DNA of 64,000 bases from Watersipora subatra (GCF_963576615.1 NC_088716.1:57319681-57383680); one strand, 5' to 3'. Shown: positions 12,801 to 23,955, counted from the first letter of the stretch. The notes: generated by a model not told the origin, from the sequence alone. Numbers and translations: made by a program.

Positions 12801-15800
12801 GTCTCCATTTTCCAAAATTTGTTTCATGAACGAATAGTAGTGCTCAGAATATTCCGGGTCTTGGAGTTTTTTCTTTAGGTGTTTGAACCTGTTTGTTGCC
12901 AGCGCTTTGGAATTATTGACAGGTGGGTATTGCTTAAAAGGTAGAGGCATGGTCATATACCCTTCTTGGTCTTTATAGACTTCTTTGTGCATAATTTCTA
13001 GAAACCTTTTGTCTTCAAGGGATATGGCATTGTGATGGTTGTCATGTTCATTGATCTTGAAATCAGAGCTAAGAACCTTCAAAATTCTGCTGGACAAATC
13101 ATCTTGAATCTCACCAGAATTAGCCTGAAAGGTGACATATTGTCTCTCAATCGGTTCGATGACAGCCCTGTGGACCGTAATCAAATTGCTTTTTGTCTGG
13201 GCTGTGTTACCCATGATACACCAACCAAGATCTGTCAATTTGGCAAACGGCTCGTGATCTGCTCTTGATATAACCTTTCTAGGTATGAAAGCTTGTGTAA
13301 GATCATTGCCAATCAACAAACCAAGGTGAACGGACTCGCTTTCCTCTTGCGAGATAAGTTCATGTGAGATGCACCTGAGATGAGACCAGTCTTGAACGGA
13401 CATTGCATTAGGGATGTGCTCAGGATTGACTGGTATTTCTGTTTGAGATATGCAGGCAGGAAGTTCCAAACGCTTCTGCCGTTTGAAACCTCGGATTACT
13501 AATTCATTCACTTCTTTGCAATGCACATGTGAACCTTGAACGTCTGTGAGTGTACTGAGTTTGACTTTTGTGTCTGAAACTTTTGCTGTGAGATTATCCA
13601 GAGTTTTATTTGTAATAAAGCTAGTATTAGACCCAGAATCCAGCAATGCATAGACCAGAACTTCATGATTAGGTCGTTGCTTACTTGAAACATACACAGG
13701 AATTGTCCAAGACATAACACGAGCTGCACTTTGCTTGTGGCTATTTGCATTATTTGAGTTCACTGAACGATTGCTGGGTCCACTTTCTTGTTTTGACTTG
13801 TCATTTGTTTCATTTTTTCTGATATTGTCTTCCTTAATATCAGCCCTACTGTCTTTGTTTTCTTTCACTAGTGGTACAGTTTTGGTTGGCTTAGACAGTG
13901 GACTTTGTTTACTTGACCCTTTTGAGGTGATGTACTCATGAAATATTGTAGGATGCTGCTCATGACATGAACGACATCTTGCTGGATTATTGCATTCATT
14001 GGCGACATGACGTGGTTTTATGCATTTGAAACACAAAGAATTTTCCTTAATGTAAGACATCTGTTTGTCTCGAGAAAGCTTTGCTAGCTCATTGCAATCA
14101 CTGGTGCTGTGATTGATTCTCTCACATTTCTGGCATGGTTTTTTCTTGTGTTGTTTTACTTTCTCATCAGTTGACATTGCGTTCATGTTTGCTTGAGTTT
14201 GCAATGCACTGGTTTTCCTTTGTTGAGGTTTGTTAGATTTTGGCTGAAGTTTAACTTGTGAATTTCCATGAGCTCGTGTAGCTAGGGCTTGTGCTAGAGG
14301 GTTAGTGGCAACATAGTCCTCATTTGCCACAAATTTGCAAAATTCATTGAAGGAAGGAAAGGCTTTAGTTTGCTTTTCTAACTGGGTTGCTTTTGCTACC
14401 CACTTTCTTCCTACTGAAAGTGGGAGCTTTTCAATAATTTTAGCATTTTCTCGTCGATCCTTCAGACATTCTAGCTCTTTTACATTTTTCATGGCTGTAC
14501 GGCATGAATCAAGGAAGTCAGAGATTCTTTCCAATCCCTCACCGTCGTTTTCATGAATTCTAGGCCATTGCTCTAACTTGCTTCGGAAGGCCTCCGAAAT
14601 AATATGAGGCTGACCAAATCTTCGGTCCAATTTTCTTTTTGCATCACTGTAAGCGTCAGCTGTACCCACACGAAAGTAGCCTGCAACAGTTTCTTGGGCT
14701 TTGCCTCCCAGATATTGTTGCAAAAGGGTCAATCTTTGCAAAGGACTATGCTTTGCTGTTTCTACCAGCCCCTCAAAGGCTACCTTCCAGTCGATATATT
14801 GGAGAGGGTCTCCACAAAAGACTGGCGGTTCAGCAGGCTTCATCCTGATAGTGTTAATTGCTGATGCTAAAGCATCGGCAAAGAGCTCTTGTGAACTAGC
14901 TGTTGTACTTGGAGACTGATCCAATGTAAAACCATTGCCAGGCAGAGTAGCGGTTCTCTCTTGAGTGATGCGTTGTGGGTTGATTGGAGTTTCAACTATT
15001 TGGTGGGCCATTCGGTCTGTCTCAACCACAGGTGCTAAGCTAGCCTCATTGGCAATAGGCGCTTGATGCTGATATTCCACCTCATAACCAACAGGGGAGG
15101 GTGGTCTCATCAACACGTTTTCTTCTTCTGCTATTGCTTGTGCAAAGATTTTCTGCCGCTGGTTTTCAGCTTGAATTTCTGCCTTCATTTTTGCTTGCGT
15201 AATAAGGCTCTCATTTTTCTGCATTTGAGACTGTAATTTGAGACTTTGCTCTTTTAGTTTTTGAGATTCAATCTCAGCTTGTAGTTGAGCATGCTTTGCA
15301 GCAGCAGCGGCCGCTGCTTCGGCCTGTTTTAAGCGTAACGACTGGCTTGTCTTGCTAGACCTAGATCTTTGGGATGACCTATAAGATGTTATTGATGATC
15401 TAGACCTGCTTGGTGCGTGTGAATGCTGCAGTTCATACGGTTCCCTGTTTGGGTGGAGTTGGCTATCAGTTTGTGGTTCGTCGATATGACTCGAGTAATG
15501 TGTCTTTGCCAACTGTGTTAAGTTCGGCTGAAAATTCTCAACATCCAAATCTGTGCCATGACTTGATTGCGTGGCTTTCGTACCACTTGTACGTTGCTTC
15601 ACGCTCGCGCTACTCATTGTAGATAAAACATGTCCTATAATACTTTTATTATCAGCTCCTATTCTATCTATTTCATTTGTTAGCTTAAGTTCAGGTGTGA
15701 TGTCACCAAGAGACTTCTTTAGGTCATCATGTAATGCAGTGATATGTTCTATACCTTCAGTGAGCTCTTTATGCATGGCTCTTAGTTTGCTAAATGACAG

Positions 15801-16112
15801 CTCTGTTGTCTGCTTTTGCAACTCGGTCAAACATGATTTGTGGGTTACACTTATATTTTTAATAGCCTGTTTCAAGGTTGAAGTTTTTTGCTGGCATTCG
15901 AGCCTGTTTGTTCTCTGTTTAGTGTTGCTTGAGTCTGGCATTTCTGTTTGCTCTTCATCAAATACATTTGACTGTTCAGTTTCAACACTAGTCTCAATAA
16001 TAGGTTCACCTGTTTCAGTACTAAGTTCACCAGTTTCAGTCGTAAGTTCTTTAGCTGCAGCTATAGGCTCATCAGTTGGAGTAATAGATTCAATATTATC
16101 AGTACTTGCCAT
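9813..16112 (-). CDS. BEL/Pao gag-pol polyprotein, element 1 (2099 aa)
   Basis: This is the single polyprotein for copying and inserting the element. A charged N-terminal part with a coiled-coil-like, Ala-rich stretch (about 265-340) precedes a DUF1759-type Gag region (about 425-570, EPPVFCGDPLQYIDW). Zinc knuckles of CX2CX4HX4C form follow near 660 and 690, then a CX2CX3HX4H variant. The protease motif is canonical, LLDSGS, with Asp825. Reverse transcriptase has YVDD at 1256-1259. RNase H acidic motifs are FSDAS (Asp1439), RLELQ, WTDS and NPAD. The integrase has HX4H...CX2C near 1740-1780, then Asp1810, Asp1872 and Glu1907. A DUF5641-like C-terminus ends the protein. The start is the first ATG in frame. 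Asp1872 to Glu1907 has only 34 intervening residues, against 48-49 in the other two elements. Confidence 0.95.
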   Translation of the reverse strand: MASTDNIESITPTDEPIAAAKELTTETGELSTETGEPIIETSVETEQSNVFDEEQTEMPDSSNTKQRTNRLECQQKTSTLKQAIKNISVTHKSCLTELQKQTTELSFSKLRAMHKELTEGIEHITALHDDLKKSLGDITPELKLTNEIDRIGADNKSIIGHVLSTMSSASVKQRTSGTKATQSSHGTDLDVENFQPNLTQLAKTHYSSHIDEPQTDSQLHPNREPYELQHSHAPSRSRSSITSYRSSQRSRSSKTSQSLRLKQAEAAAAAAAKHAQLQAEIESQKLKEQSLKLQSQMQKNESLITQAKMKAEIQAENQRQKIFAQAIAEEENVLMRPPSPVGYEVEYQHQAPIANEASLAPVVETDRMAHQIVETPINPQRITQERTATLPGNGFTLDQSPSTTASSQELFADALASAINTIRMKPAEPPVFCGDPLQYIDWKVAFEGLVETAKHSPLQRLTLLQQYLGGKAQETVAGYFRVGTADAYSDAKRKLDRRFGQPHIISEAFRSKLEQWPRIHENDGEGLERISDFLDSCRTAMKNVKELECLKDRRENAKIIEKLPLSVGRKWVAKATQLEKQTKAFPSFNEFCKFVANEDYVATNPLAQALATRAHGNSQVKLQPKSNKPQQRKTSALQTQANMNAMSTDEKVKQHKKKPCQKCERINHSTSDCNELAKLSRDKQMSYIKENSLCFKCIKPRHVANECNNPARCRSCHEQHPTIFHEYITSKGSSKQSPLSKPTKTVPLVKENKDSRADIKEDNIRKNETNDKSKQESGPSNRSVNSNNANSHKQSAARVMSWTIPVYVSSKQRPNHEVLVYALLDSGSNTSFITNKTLDNLTAKVSDTKVKLSTLTDVQGSHVHCKEVNELVIRGFKRQKRLELPACISQTEIPVNPEHIPNAMSVQDWSHLRCISHELISQEESESVHLGLLIGNDLTQAFIPRKVISRADHEPFAKLTDLGWCIMGNTAQTKSNLITVHRAVIEPIERQYVTFQANSGEIQDDLSSRILKVLSSDFKINEHDNHHNAISLEDKRFLEIMHKEVYKDQEGYMTMPLPFKQYPPVNNSKALATNRFKHLKKKLQDPEYSEHYYSFMKQILENGDAELVPDCELDDPHSWYMPHFGVYHPKKPGKIRIVFDGSAKVGGQSLNDFLMQGPDQLSSLIGILMRFRREQVGIACDVERMFHQFRVHKDDRNYLRFLWFDEEGKVVTYRMKVHLFGAKSSPGCATFGFRALCKQSANTYTPAKQFINADFYVDDGLTSVSTPQEAVKLVNEAISICREGNLHLHKFASNSQVFLRSLPDTERNLKEIQLLDADGDFQPNERTLGLIWSIKADCFKFTSQIKENPNTRRGVLSSISSIFDPLGFVSPYILQGKGILQDICRTSAGWDDPLTTNILARWEDWKSSLDDLPLVSIARCYKPTDFGTISKAEVHHFSDASNSGYGAVSYIRLVNSTSKVHCTLLISKAKVTPLKAVTIPRLELQAAVTATQMSAIIRCELGIDVTETFWTDSQIVLGYIKNETKKFHAYVTNRIQQIRDRSNPSSWFYVPTSANPADHASRGLSAGQLATSNWFTGPDFLWHEPVQFPEQPQPSVQVDDPEVKSHTLFAQKDYPSLAKRLERFSDWKKAVKVVSVFLNKLFSIRNTVASLTVTHQKALIVIVRLTQEDYLQEIKLLKQRKPIPQNSPLFKLNPFLDKSGLMRVGGRLVNDDTICFEEKHPAILPRKSHVTKLLLRHFHQEVAHQGRSITLSKIRSAGFWVVNAHAAVSSLIYHCTTCRELRPKLMTPQMAALPEARVTAQPPFTAVGVDCFGPFTVKERRTELKRYGLMVTCLASRAIHIEVLDDLSSSAFINGLRNVIAIRGPIRVVHCDRGTNFVGAISEISEKGTLEFKLNPPNASHMGGVWERMIRTARNVLKSLLKNHGGRLDTSGLRTLLYEVMAIVNSRPLSPVTDEDKPLTPNMLLTMKSDVVLPPPGRYEDADIYCRKRWRAVQHLANVFWHRWRGEYLTQLQARQKWVKETPNLTVGSIVLIKDEDLIRNNWTKCRVVECIKSPDNRVRSVKLLLGNHKSPTKSNKYLTRPVSKVVVLVEGSDNVNKG

Positions 16113-16902
16113 TGCTCAGAAAAGCACTACCATCCACTATGTCACAGTGTAAACATTGAATAAGGCGTTGAAAGCAATAAGTAAACCAATCGCTAAAGGG
16201 TGTCAAAGGTTAATGTGTCAGTTACAACTAATGAGAAGAAAATGTTCAAGTTTTCCCGTTTTTAGCGCAGGTGTGATGCAGAAAATTTTAAGTGTTTGTG
16301 TAATTTCCCTTTGAATGGTGTGGTTTATGACTGCGTTCAGTTTTGCCTAGTCTATCACACCTAACAAAACACTGCAATGAAAATGACTTACTTTGGCAGT
16401 GTTCTAAAATTAGCTGACAGAAGTAAAACTTGCTTGAAAGTCAGTGGATGGGGTCATAGGTCAGAATTTTGTACCCACAAAAATCAGTGCAATGCTATGA
16501 ATAGATCGCTGACTGGCTGCTGCGCGCGTGATATCACTGTTGCAATAACAATTGCAAAGTCGGCTAAGGAAAATAAACAAGCATGAAATGATAAAAGAAA
16601 AGGTTATCAAATCTGAGAAAAACCAAAATTGACAAATAACTAAAATGGTTAAAGTTGTCTGTCTAGAATTTTACTTTGCTCAATGATGACTGATAGGTAA
16701 CTAGTTACATCGATTAGAGCGCCCAACTTATCTGTTAAGCTGATGAAGATTTGTCACTCTTGGCCCTGGCTCTTGTAGACTCTTTCCGAAGATTTGTCAC
16801 TCTTGGCTCTGGCACTTGTAGACTCTTTCTTACATACAGCACTGTGTTCAAGTCTCACTTGGCTTGGCATAAGTTACTTTCCACTTGGTGTATAAGTTTC
16901 AC
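16113..16902 (-). other. 5' leader of element 1
   Basis: This untranslated leader lies between the 5' LTR and gag-pol. It contains a 43-bp tandem duplication at 16745-16787 and 16788-16830. A primer-binding site should lie just inside 16902; the minus strand there reads GTGAAACTTATACACC, but I cannot assign a tRNA primer. Confidence 0.6.
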
Positions 16903-17698
16903 TGTAACTGCTCCCCTGGATTTTGTTGCGTATGATACACTGATGTTGGGATGTATATATGTAGCTTTATTTATACACACCACAGAACACCGTGAAACTA
17001 CAAAGATATATGCATTTGGCTAACATAATGTTGCTACATAAAATGATATAAGTAATAAAGCATTTCAAGCAAGGTACAAGTACAGTTACAGTAGTTTTAA
17101 GGTTAAAATAACAACAAAATTATGATAATAGTTAAGATGCAATTACAACAAATTCAAAAGACAAAAATGTATAATCATACCTTATTGCACCTTTCCAGAA
17201 GAGAGTTAGTTACGTACTTGTAGACACTCCGTATACTTGCATATAAAATACTTGCAGAATATATGTATAATATGCTTGAATAATATGAGTAAGATGTAAT
17301 CGATTGTCACTGTCAGATATAAAATATATATGTAAGAAATATGTAAAGCCAGAGAACTCACATCTTGACAGTTGAGGCTCTGGTGTAAAAGTGATAAAGA
17401 CGAGCACTTGCTGACAAAATACAGTGTTGAAAATTCTAGAAAGATTGATTCACTGGGTAAAAATTAGCCAAAATAATATGATTGCAGCAGTGATATCACA
17501 AAGGTAGCAGCGTGTCTCAACAGGAACTTTATTCATTAAAATAATATTGCTTGTATTTTGAAACTCTTTTGAATCATCGCACTTCTTTGTGCTGTGGCTA
17601 TTTCTAATTCTAATTCTGGCAGTCTTCTGTAGGATAAACAATCAAATCGAATAACAAGGGTGATAGAAATGTTATTAGAAGTTTCTGGAAACGTTACA
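16903..17698 (-). repeat. 5' LTR of BEL/Pao element 1
   Basis: This 796-bp LTR is nearly identical to 8953-9751. It lies upstream of the minus-strand gag-pol and so should carry the promoter. TGTAAC/GTTACA termini and flanking TAGAG define the end. Confidence 0.95.
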
Positions 17699-17703
17699 TA
17701 GAG

Positions 17704-18215
17704 TCAGCAGTAGCCAGTGGCTAGGTGTCTTATGAAAGTGTCCGCTGACAAGGTCAGTTATCAGAACCAGCTAATAGATGACAGCTATAGGCATGAACTA
17801 CCAGTGCCAGTTGTAGGGCCGAGTTTAAGTGCTAGCTGTTAGGCATAGTTTGCAAGATGGCAGCTGTAGTTGTCAACTGCAAGTGCCAGCTATAGAGGTG
17901 TCAACTGTAACGACCAACTGTAGGTGTCAACTGGAGGTGTCAAATAGAGTTGTAAACTGGAGGTGAATTTGTCAACTAAAATTGTCAACTGTGGACAACA
18001 CTAGAGATGTCAGCTAGAGGTGTCACCTGTAGATTTCAGCAGTATTTGTCAACTGTAGGTACCAGCTATAGAGGTATCAACTGTAATTGCCAACGCAGGT
18101 GTTAGTGTCAATTGTCAACTCTCGGTGTCAATTAGAGATGTCAAGTAAAGGTGTCAACCTTTACTTGACATCTCTAATTGAGAATGTCAAGTAAAGGTTG
18201 AGAATTCTCCTCGAA
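17704..18215. repeat. Degenerate GTCAACTGTAG-type tandem repeat
   Basis: Irregular repeats of GTCAACTGTAGG, GTCAACTGGAGG and GCCAGCTATAG run through the segment with variable spacing. No coding potential is visible. The right end contains a strong hairpin (18129-18180). Confidence 0.6.
18129..18180. repeat. Perfect 23-bp inverted repeat (hairpin)
   Basis: The arms at 18129-18151 and 18158-18180 are exact reverse complements around a 6-base loop TGTCAA. The next bases, GAGAATGTCAAGTAAAGG, copy part of the left arm again. It was probably produced by repeat-array rearrangement; no gene is nearby for it to serve as a terminator. Confidence 0.85.
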
Positions 18216-18579
18216 AATAATTTAGGGTAAATCGACTGGAAAAGTTGTTTCCCTAGCAAATATCTTTGGTAGAGGAGACATCGTCCCACGTGGTTCCTTC
18301 CTTTTTGTAAAGAATCTATGAGGCGTAATTTGCTTCTCCTTTTGTTAACGAGTGTTTTTACGCCGTTTCCGAAGCTGTTCTGAGCGTTTAATTTCAATGC
18401 GCATGCTCCGGTTTGGTCGCGAGCCAAATTTATGTTCGAGATCTGAGATGAATGAATCTGAAATTTTTTGGTCGAAAACTGAGTTGGATGAGAACCAGAG
18501 TGTTCGAGAACCAAGGTTCCACTGTATTTCTATTATAATTTTTCTATTTGTAGTAGAGAAAAAATTTGTAAAAACTTTT

Positions 18580-19070
18580 GAGTTTTAAGAATGAACTTAC
18601 ATAAAACTTGAGCAGATTTTATTAGAAAATATTGGTGTTTTTCTATCTTTTGCAATTGTTTTTGATGTTTGAGGTGATCTGACTGCTGAAAAGTTTCATG
18701 ATTAAAATCGACAAAACTTAATCGCAGTGAAAACGCTTTGTAAAATTTACGTTTTAAAATTTTGTTTACGAAATGACATCATTAGTTGCTATCCTTCCTA
18801 TATAGCTGATACCGGCTGTTAGGTTCAAGGTGCAGCATTATGCGTCTCTATTCTGTCAGTCTCTTTGCAAATATAAATGTCATAATCGCGCTTTCGATTA
18901 ACCTGAGATTTTTAATCACAATCAAATGTTGTCAAATTTAATCTTGAAACATCCTGGCAGTCTGATCACCTCAAGCAATAAAAAACAATTGTAAACGATA
19001 AAAAAATACCGATACTTTCTAATAAAATCTAATAGAATTTTGTGCAAGTTGCTCATTAAAAAGAGTTAAC
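18580..19070 (+). mobile_element. Foldback MITE, copy 2
   Basis: The left arm has AATGAACTTACATAAAAC, TTGCAATTGTTTTTGATG and TTTGAGGTGATCTGACTG. The right arm carries their reverse complements and ends GAGTTAAC. The centre has CGTCTCTATTCTGTCAGTC, shared with copy 3 and inverted in copy 1. It is non-coding and about 490 bp; the boundaries are approximate. Confidence 0.7.
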
Positions 19071-20031
19071 ATTAGATTGGAACTAGATTCTTATATTCTG
19101 ATTTACCTCTGCTAGTTATTGGACTTGCCTCCCTTTGGTTGCATTATGCTTGGTATATTCTAATTTTATTTCATCATTCACATGCAACTCCTGGTGTTGT
19201 GAAATGTTATTTACTTCTTTTGTTACATTCTTTGGCGAGCTTCATGACACTTACATAGCGCACCGGCGCACTGAAGTCAAAATATTTTGATCTCTTGTAA
19301 TAACACGGATATTCATTTTATAAATATCATACTAGTTTTGATATTTACGTGACTCAATTTACCTCATGGAATACTTTGAAGTCTGATTACACTGCCTGAA
19401 GAAGTCAAAATAATTGACTAGGAAGTCAAGCTAGGCAAATATGCATACACTGTAGAAGTGCCAAAGAGGACCTTTGTCTGTTTATGAAAGTATGAATAAT
19501 GATGGAGTTCCAAACCTTCTTTTTTGCATAGTTGAACCTTGACTAAGTATTGTCTTATATAGCCAATGCACTGCCAATATTATGGCAGCGCATTTGGTTA
19601 TATAACTAATGCACACCAATTTGGCAGCGCAATAGTTGTATAAGGCAGCAAAAAATTTAAAATAGTGATTGAAATACCAGCTAATAAGAATGCTGTAAAT
19701 TGCGAACTCAGACATCTGTGTTTAAAAAACAAACTAGCCATAGTAGTACATCATGAGATCGTTTTTTATACACCGGCTAAAAGTTATTGCCAAATTTCAT
19801 TTTTTAAAAATTTTTTTCTACAAAACTGCAAAGAAAATTTTATTTTAACTTAAAAGATTACTATACTATAACTCAAGCTAAAGAAATTTGTCATTACAAC
19901 ATCTTAAAACATGTAAAATATATTTGAAGTGAGAAATAGCCAGACTGACAGACTGTGGACCTGCTAAATTACTTTAGATATCTGATTTTATATTACTTTA
20001 GATAAAAATGCCGCAAAGACAAATTTGTTTA
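19071..20031. other. No gene recognised
   Basis: AT-rich sequence with only short frames. A small imperfect duplication around 19560-19640 repeats a CCAAT...GGCAGCGCA motif twice. Nothing else is supported. Confidence 0.4.
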
Positions 20032-20622
20032 GGATGTAGCTAGATCCCACAGTTAAGGGTATAACTAGATCACACAGTTAAATGTGTAACTAGATCCCAC
20101 AGTTAAGTGTGTAGCTAGATCCCACAGTTAAGGTTGTAGCTAGATCACACAGCTTAGGATGTAGCTAGATCCCACAGTTAAGGGTGTAGCTAGATCACAC
20201 AGCTTAGGATGTAGCTAGATCACACAGTTTAGGGTGCAGCTAGATCACACAGTTAAGGGTGTAGCTAGATCACACAGTTAAGGGTGTAGCTAGATCCCAC
20301 AATTAAGGGTGTAGCTAGATCATACAGTTAAGGTTGTAGCTAGATCCCACAATTAAGGGTGTAGCTAGATCACACAGTTAAGGGTGTAGCTAGATCACAC
20401 AGTTAAGGATGTAGCTAGATCCCACAGTTTAGGATGTAGCTAGATCCCACAATTAAGGGTGTAGCTAAATCACACAGTTAAGGTTGTAGCTAGATCACAC
20501 AGTTAAGGATGTAGCTACATGTAGATCACACAGTTTAGGATGTAGCTACATGTAGATCCCACAGTTTAGGATGTAGCTAGATCACACAGTTAAGGTTGTA
20601 GCTAGATCACACAGTTAAGCCA
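20032..20622. repeat. 25-bp minisatellite, about 23 copies
   Basis: Units of the form GTAGCTAGATCACACAGTT plus AAGGGT repeat head to tail, with C/A variation in CCCACA versus CACACA, AAGG/TTAGG variants, and two units carrying an inserted CATGTA. Sharp start and end and high unit similarity suggest recent expansion. Confidence 0.9.
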
Positions 20623-21227
20623 AAAGTAATCTCAAAAGGACATAATAGCAATAAATGTTCAGATAAGAAGTGAAGCCAAGGTAAAGGATGGACGTGCCAG
20701 GTGTTCTAATTTATGTCTGGACATTTCTCAAGATAATCAGGCTTTATGAGTGTTTAATAACTATTACAGTTTTATGTAGAATTAAATTTTTATGTGTCTC
20801 TGGAAAATGATGAAAACAACATGTCAGACCTGTTAGGGAGAAGTAAAAATACTATTAGAAAAAATCTCAAAAATTATGTTTAAGAGCCGTGCTACTAAAT
20901 ATTATCGTTTAATACTTAATATTATGGGCATTTAGACACGGGCCCAGTTATGCCAGCGTCTAAATGTCCTTAATACATTCTGTTCTTAGATATTTTCTGT
21001 CTAAAATACTCAGAGCACATTTCCACCCTGCCTGACCATCTATTACATTCCTCAATTCTCCCCTACCCCTTATATTAAACACCAACACCTGCTATTCTAA
21101 CTTATAGAGCAGAGTTATACAAAAAGAACTTTTTTCCAATACACAAAATTTTACTTTACCGATCTTTATTTTTTGTCTCATAGTCTAATCTGCTTGGAAC
21201 AATATCGAGCAGTAAAATAAAGTTCAC

Positions 21228-21527
21228 ATCTATATATATATTTCTCAAAGTATGTCAGTCTGTATACATTCCGGCTATAGATCTTAAAAACTTGGAATAA
21301 AGAATAAGCAGCGAAACAGATTTGATCTCGGAGCCTCCTGTTTGCAAGTCCAGCACCATACCATTTAGGCCACACAGATCTATTTTTTCCATTGGCAATG
21401 TAGTAATAATAATAATTAAATCTTCCATTGGCAATGTACCAGGCTAATAGCAAGTGGGGCAGGCAACTCTCATTACTGCTCAAGCTGATTTTTATTACCC
21501 GGGCAACGGCGGGTAGCACAGCTAGTC
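21228..21527 (-). mobile_element. tRNA-related SINE, copy A
   Basis: Read on the minus strand, it starts CTAGCTGTGCTACCCGCC followed by GTTGCCCGGGTA, then CACTTGCTATTAGCCTGG and ATTGCCAATGGAA. A tRNA-like part follows, with A-box-like TGGCCTAAATGGT and B-box-like GAGATCAAATC, and it ends in a TATATATA-rich tail. The same order of blocks occurs at 22200-22575 (minus) and 37848-38225 (plus). Confidence 0.65.
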
Positions 21528-22199
21528 TATCTATAAAATAAAGTGCTCCTTTAATCCTTGGCTAGAATATCACAAGCCTGCATAAGGCTATTGAGCGGTA
21601 ACATACATGTAAAGTATATAGCCAAAACAAAGCCTTCATGTAAAGCTAGAGCGGGAGTAAGAGATGTTTCTCATTTGAATGTGATAATTAAGGTGTGCTG
21701 TAAAGTCCAGATCAATATTTTTGATATTCTATTAATATCACTAGCAAAGCTGAGCTGATGAAAAGACAACCAATAAAACCCATTTCATCATTGACATCTA
21801 AATAAGCTTTCCTAGCTTTATGAAAGATGTATTGTTATCGCGAAGATGTCAATGTGTAACATATTTGAATATTTTCCAAAACAATATCTGTCAAGACTGC
21901 ATGACCTACTCTCCAGTTCTGATTTCTGATTCTATAGTTGGGCTTTATCAGTGAGCTGATAGACAGAACTGTTTTGGAGGGACATAAGCACCATGAATAA
22001 TTGGGAGGTTTCATCATTTGATTCTGATTACATAAGCCTTTGTTGTGGTCAATGATATGACAAGAAGAACAGGTAGCAGCATTTGCTTGAGTTTGATTGA
22101 TTTGTACATATTGTATGATATACTTGGATAAAAACAAATCTATCACAATATTCACAACTTTAACATTTGAGAACATACATTGATTTGTACATATTGTGT

Positions 22200-22575
22200 G
22201 ATATATCTTCCATATATATAAATAAATTTCAAAATCCGTCGTTTGGTGTGTCCAGCTAAAGCTATTAAAATTTAGAAAATAAATATCCACTTCGTGCTGG
22301 ATTTGATCTCGGAAACTCTCTTCACCAGATAATAATCTTACCAATTGATTTACTAGAGATGCAATAATTTCATTAAGTAATATGAGTCATTATGTTGGTT
22401 AAAATACACAGCACTCTGCGCCACGCAACCAACTTCACTAAAACTTGTTCTCACGGCTCTTATTAGTAAGTTTAGCAATACTAGCTTACTCAAATTAGCC
22501 GTTGGCAATGTGCCAGGCTAATGGCAAGTGGCAAGATTTTTAATACCCGTGCAATGCCAATCATTTGGCTAGTAT
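22200..22575 (-). mobile_element. tRNA-related SINE, copy B
   Basis: The minus strand begins ACTAGCCAAATGATTGGC, then TTGCACGGGTATTAAAAATC, CACTTGCCATTAGCCTGG and ATTGCCAACGG. A GCGTGGCGCAGAGTG box, B-box-like GAGATCAAATCC, AGCTGGACACACC and a TATATATA tail follow. It is diverged from copies A and C but has the same block order. Confidence 0.65.
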
Positions 22576-22967
22576 GGATATAAACATACGAGTATGAAAA
22601 AGAAACAACAGAAAGCTACTAGATTTGAGGTGCAGAATCTTGACTTGCCTGAAAAGTTGACAACTTCTGTGACAATTTGACAAGTTTAGCAATTTATGAA
22701 CTGTTCTCAGACAGGGGTAAAAAATTAAATTCAAAATGGTTCAATATCGAGTTCTTTTAGTTGCCGTAACTTTGTTGATTGCACCATACAACTGGAGTTG
22801 CGTTAGCAATGAAAAGGCAACTTCTATATCGTAAAGTAAGTTACTGTCCCTTCACTTATTGTTGAGATGACCTATACTCAAGCAGATATCTGTTATCAAT
22901 ACAACATGATCTTTTGATAATTGTTATCTAAATTTAAAGCATTTAAAGTGGTAGCACCTAGCAAGTC

Positions 22968-23432
22968 ACTGTTTAAAAATAAACTTACACAAAACCTTTT
23001 GTAGATTTTATCAGAAAGTATCAATATTTTTTTATCATTTGTGATTGTTATGGATGTTTGAGGTGATCCGATTGCCAAGTTGTTTGAAGATTAAAATCAA
23101 CAGACTTAAATGCAATTGAAATTCTCAGAAAAGAAAGCGTGCGACATGACGTCCCTAGTTGTTATCGTTGCGATGGTTGATACCGGCCATTACATTTAAG
23201 TTAAAGCATTACGCGTTTCTATTCTGTCAGTCTCTTTGTAATTATAGACATCATAATCACATTGATCTGAGCATTTCAATTATGATCAAATTTTATTAAT
23301 TTTAATCTTGAAACATCCTGGCTGTCAGATCACTTAAAACATCAAAAAACAGTCGCAAATGATAAAAAAATACTGATACGTTCTGATAAATTTGCTAAAG
23401 ATCTTGAGCAAGTTTATCTTCAACAGTTAATA
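22968..23432 (+). mobile_element. Foldback MITE, copy 3
   Basis: The left arm has AAACTTACACAAAACC, TTATCATTTGTGATTG and GATGTTTGAGGTGATCCG. The right arm is their inverted counterpart ending in an AGTTAAT-like terminus. The central block CTATTCTGTCAGTCTCTTTG is shared with copy 2. Non-coding. Confidence 0.7.
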
Positions 23433-23955
23433 AGTTATGCAAAATGTAGTTATTCTTACTGTAACTTGTTTTTTATTGCAACAATGTATTACTACTGTTT
23501 TTATTTTTTCCCGCTACTAGAAACTAGCCTTTTAATTAAAACTATTCACAAAAATCTGAGACAAGCTTAAAGAAATTATCTTTTTGTCTGATATGAGGAT
23601 GGCCACTTGTGGTTTGCCTGTTGCAGTGAACTTGAGATACCAGGTGTAACCAGAGCTGTTCCTGATTTTGCTTGAATTAAAAAGCTTACACATAGTTGCT
23701 TGCACTTCTGAAAGTTGTAAATGAAACTGGTACATTTTATTATAATTTTATTATAATTTAAGATGTTCTTAAAAGGCTGAATAATTTAATCAATTTGTTA
23801 TCCCCTTCATCTTGCCATGGCAAATCTTAAAGTGTCTAACACAAGACTGCTTAAACTGTTAACACAATATTTATTTATAAGTAACAATAAAACATAAAAC
23901 ACTAACAAAGCCATACTTGGAATAATTTTTACTATTAGGATTTACTTATCTTGGC

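Larger units (their letters stand above)
8953..17698 (-). mobile_element. BEL/Pao LTR retrotransposon 1, complete (8746 bp)
   Basis: Two LTRs, 8953-9751 and 16903-17698, bracket one minus-strand gag-pol frame. TAGAG lies immediately outside both ends (8948-8952 and 17699-17703), a 5-bp target-site duplication that shows a single clean insertion. LTR termini are TGTAAC and GTTACA. The two LTRs differ by a 3-bp indel in an A-rich run; I noticed no other difference by eye. No env-like frame is present. The element appears structurally complete and young, but its integrase core is shorter than in its neighbours. Confidence 0.95.

Noticed and set aside
16810-16865. GTTCAAGTCTCAC as the T-arm of a tRNA gene
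   Set aside because: No matching acceptor stem, D-arm or A box at the right distance; it is part of the leader of element 1.
16881-16902. Naming the tRNA primer of element 1 from its leader
   Set aside because: No clear match to a tRNA 3' end starting with TGG directly after the LTR could be made by eye; the same holds for elements 2 and 3.
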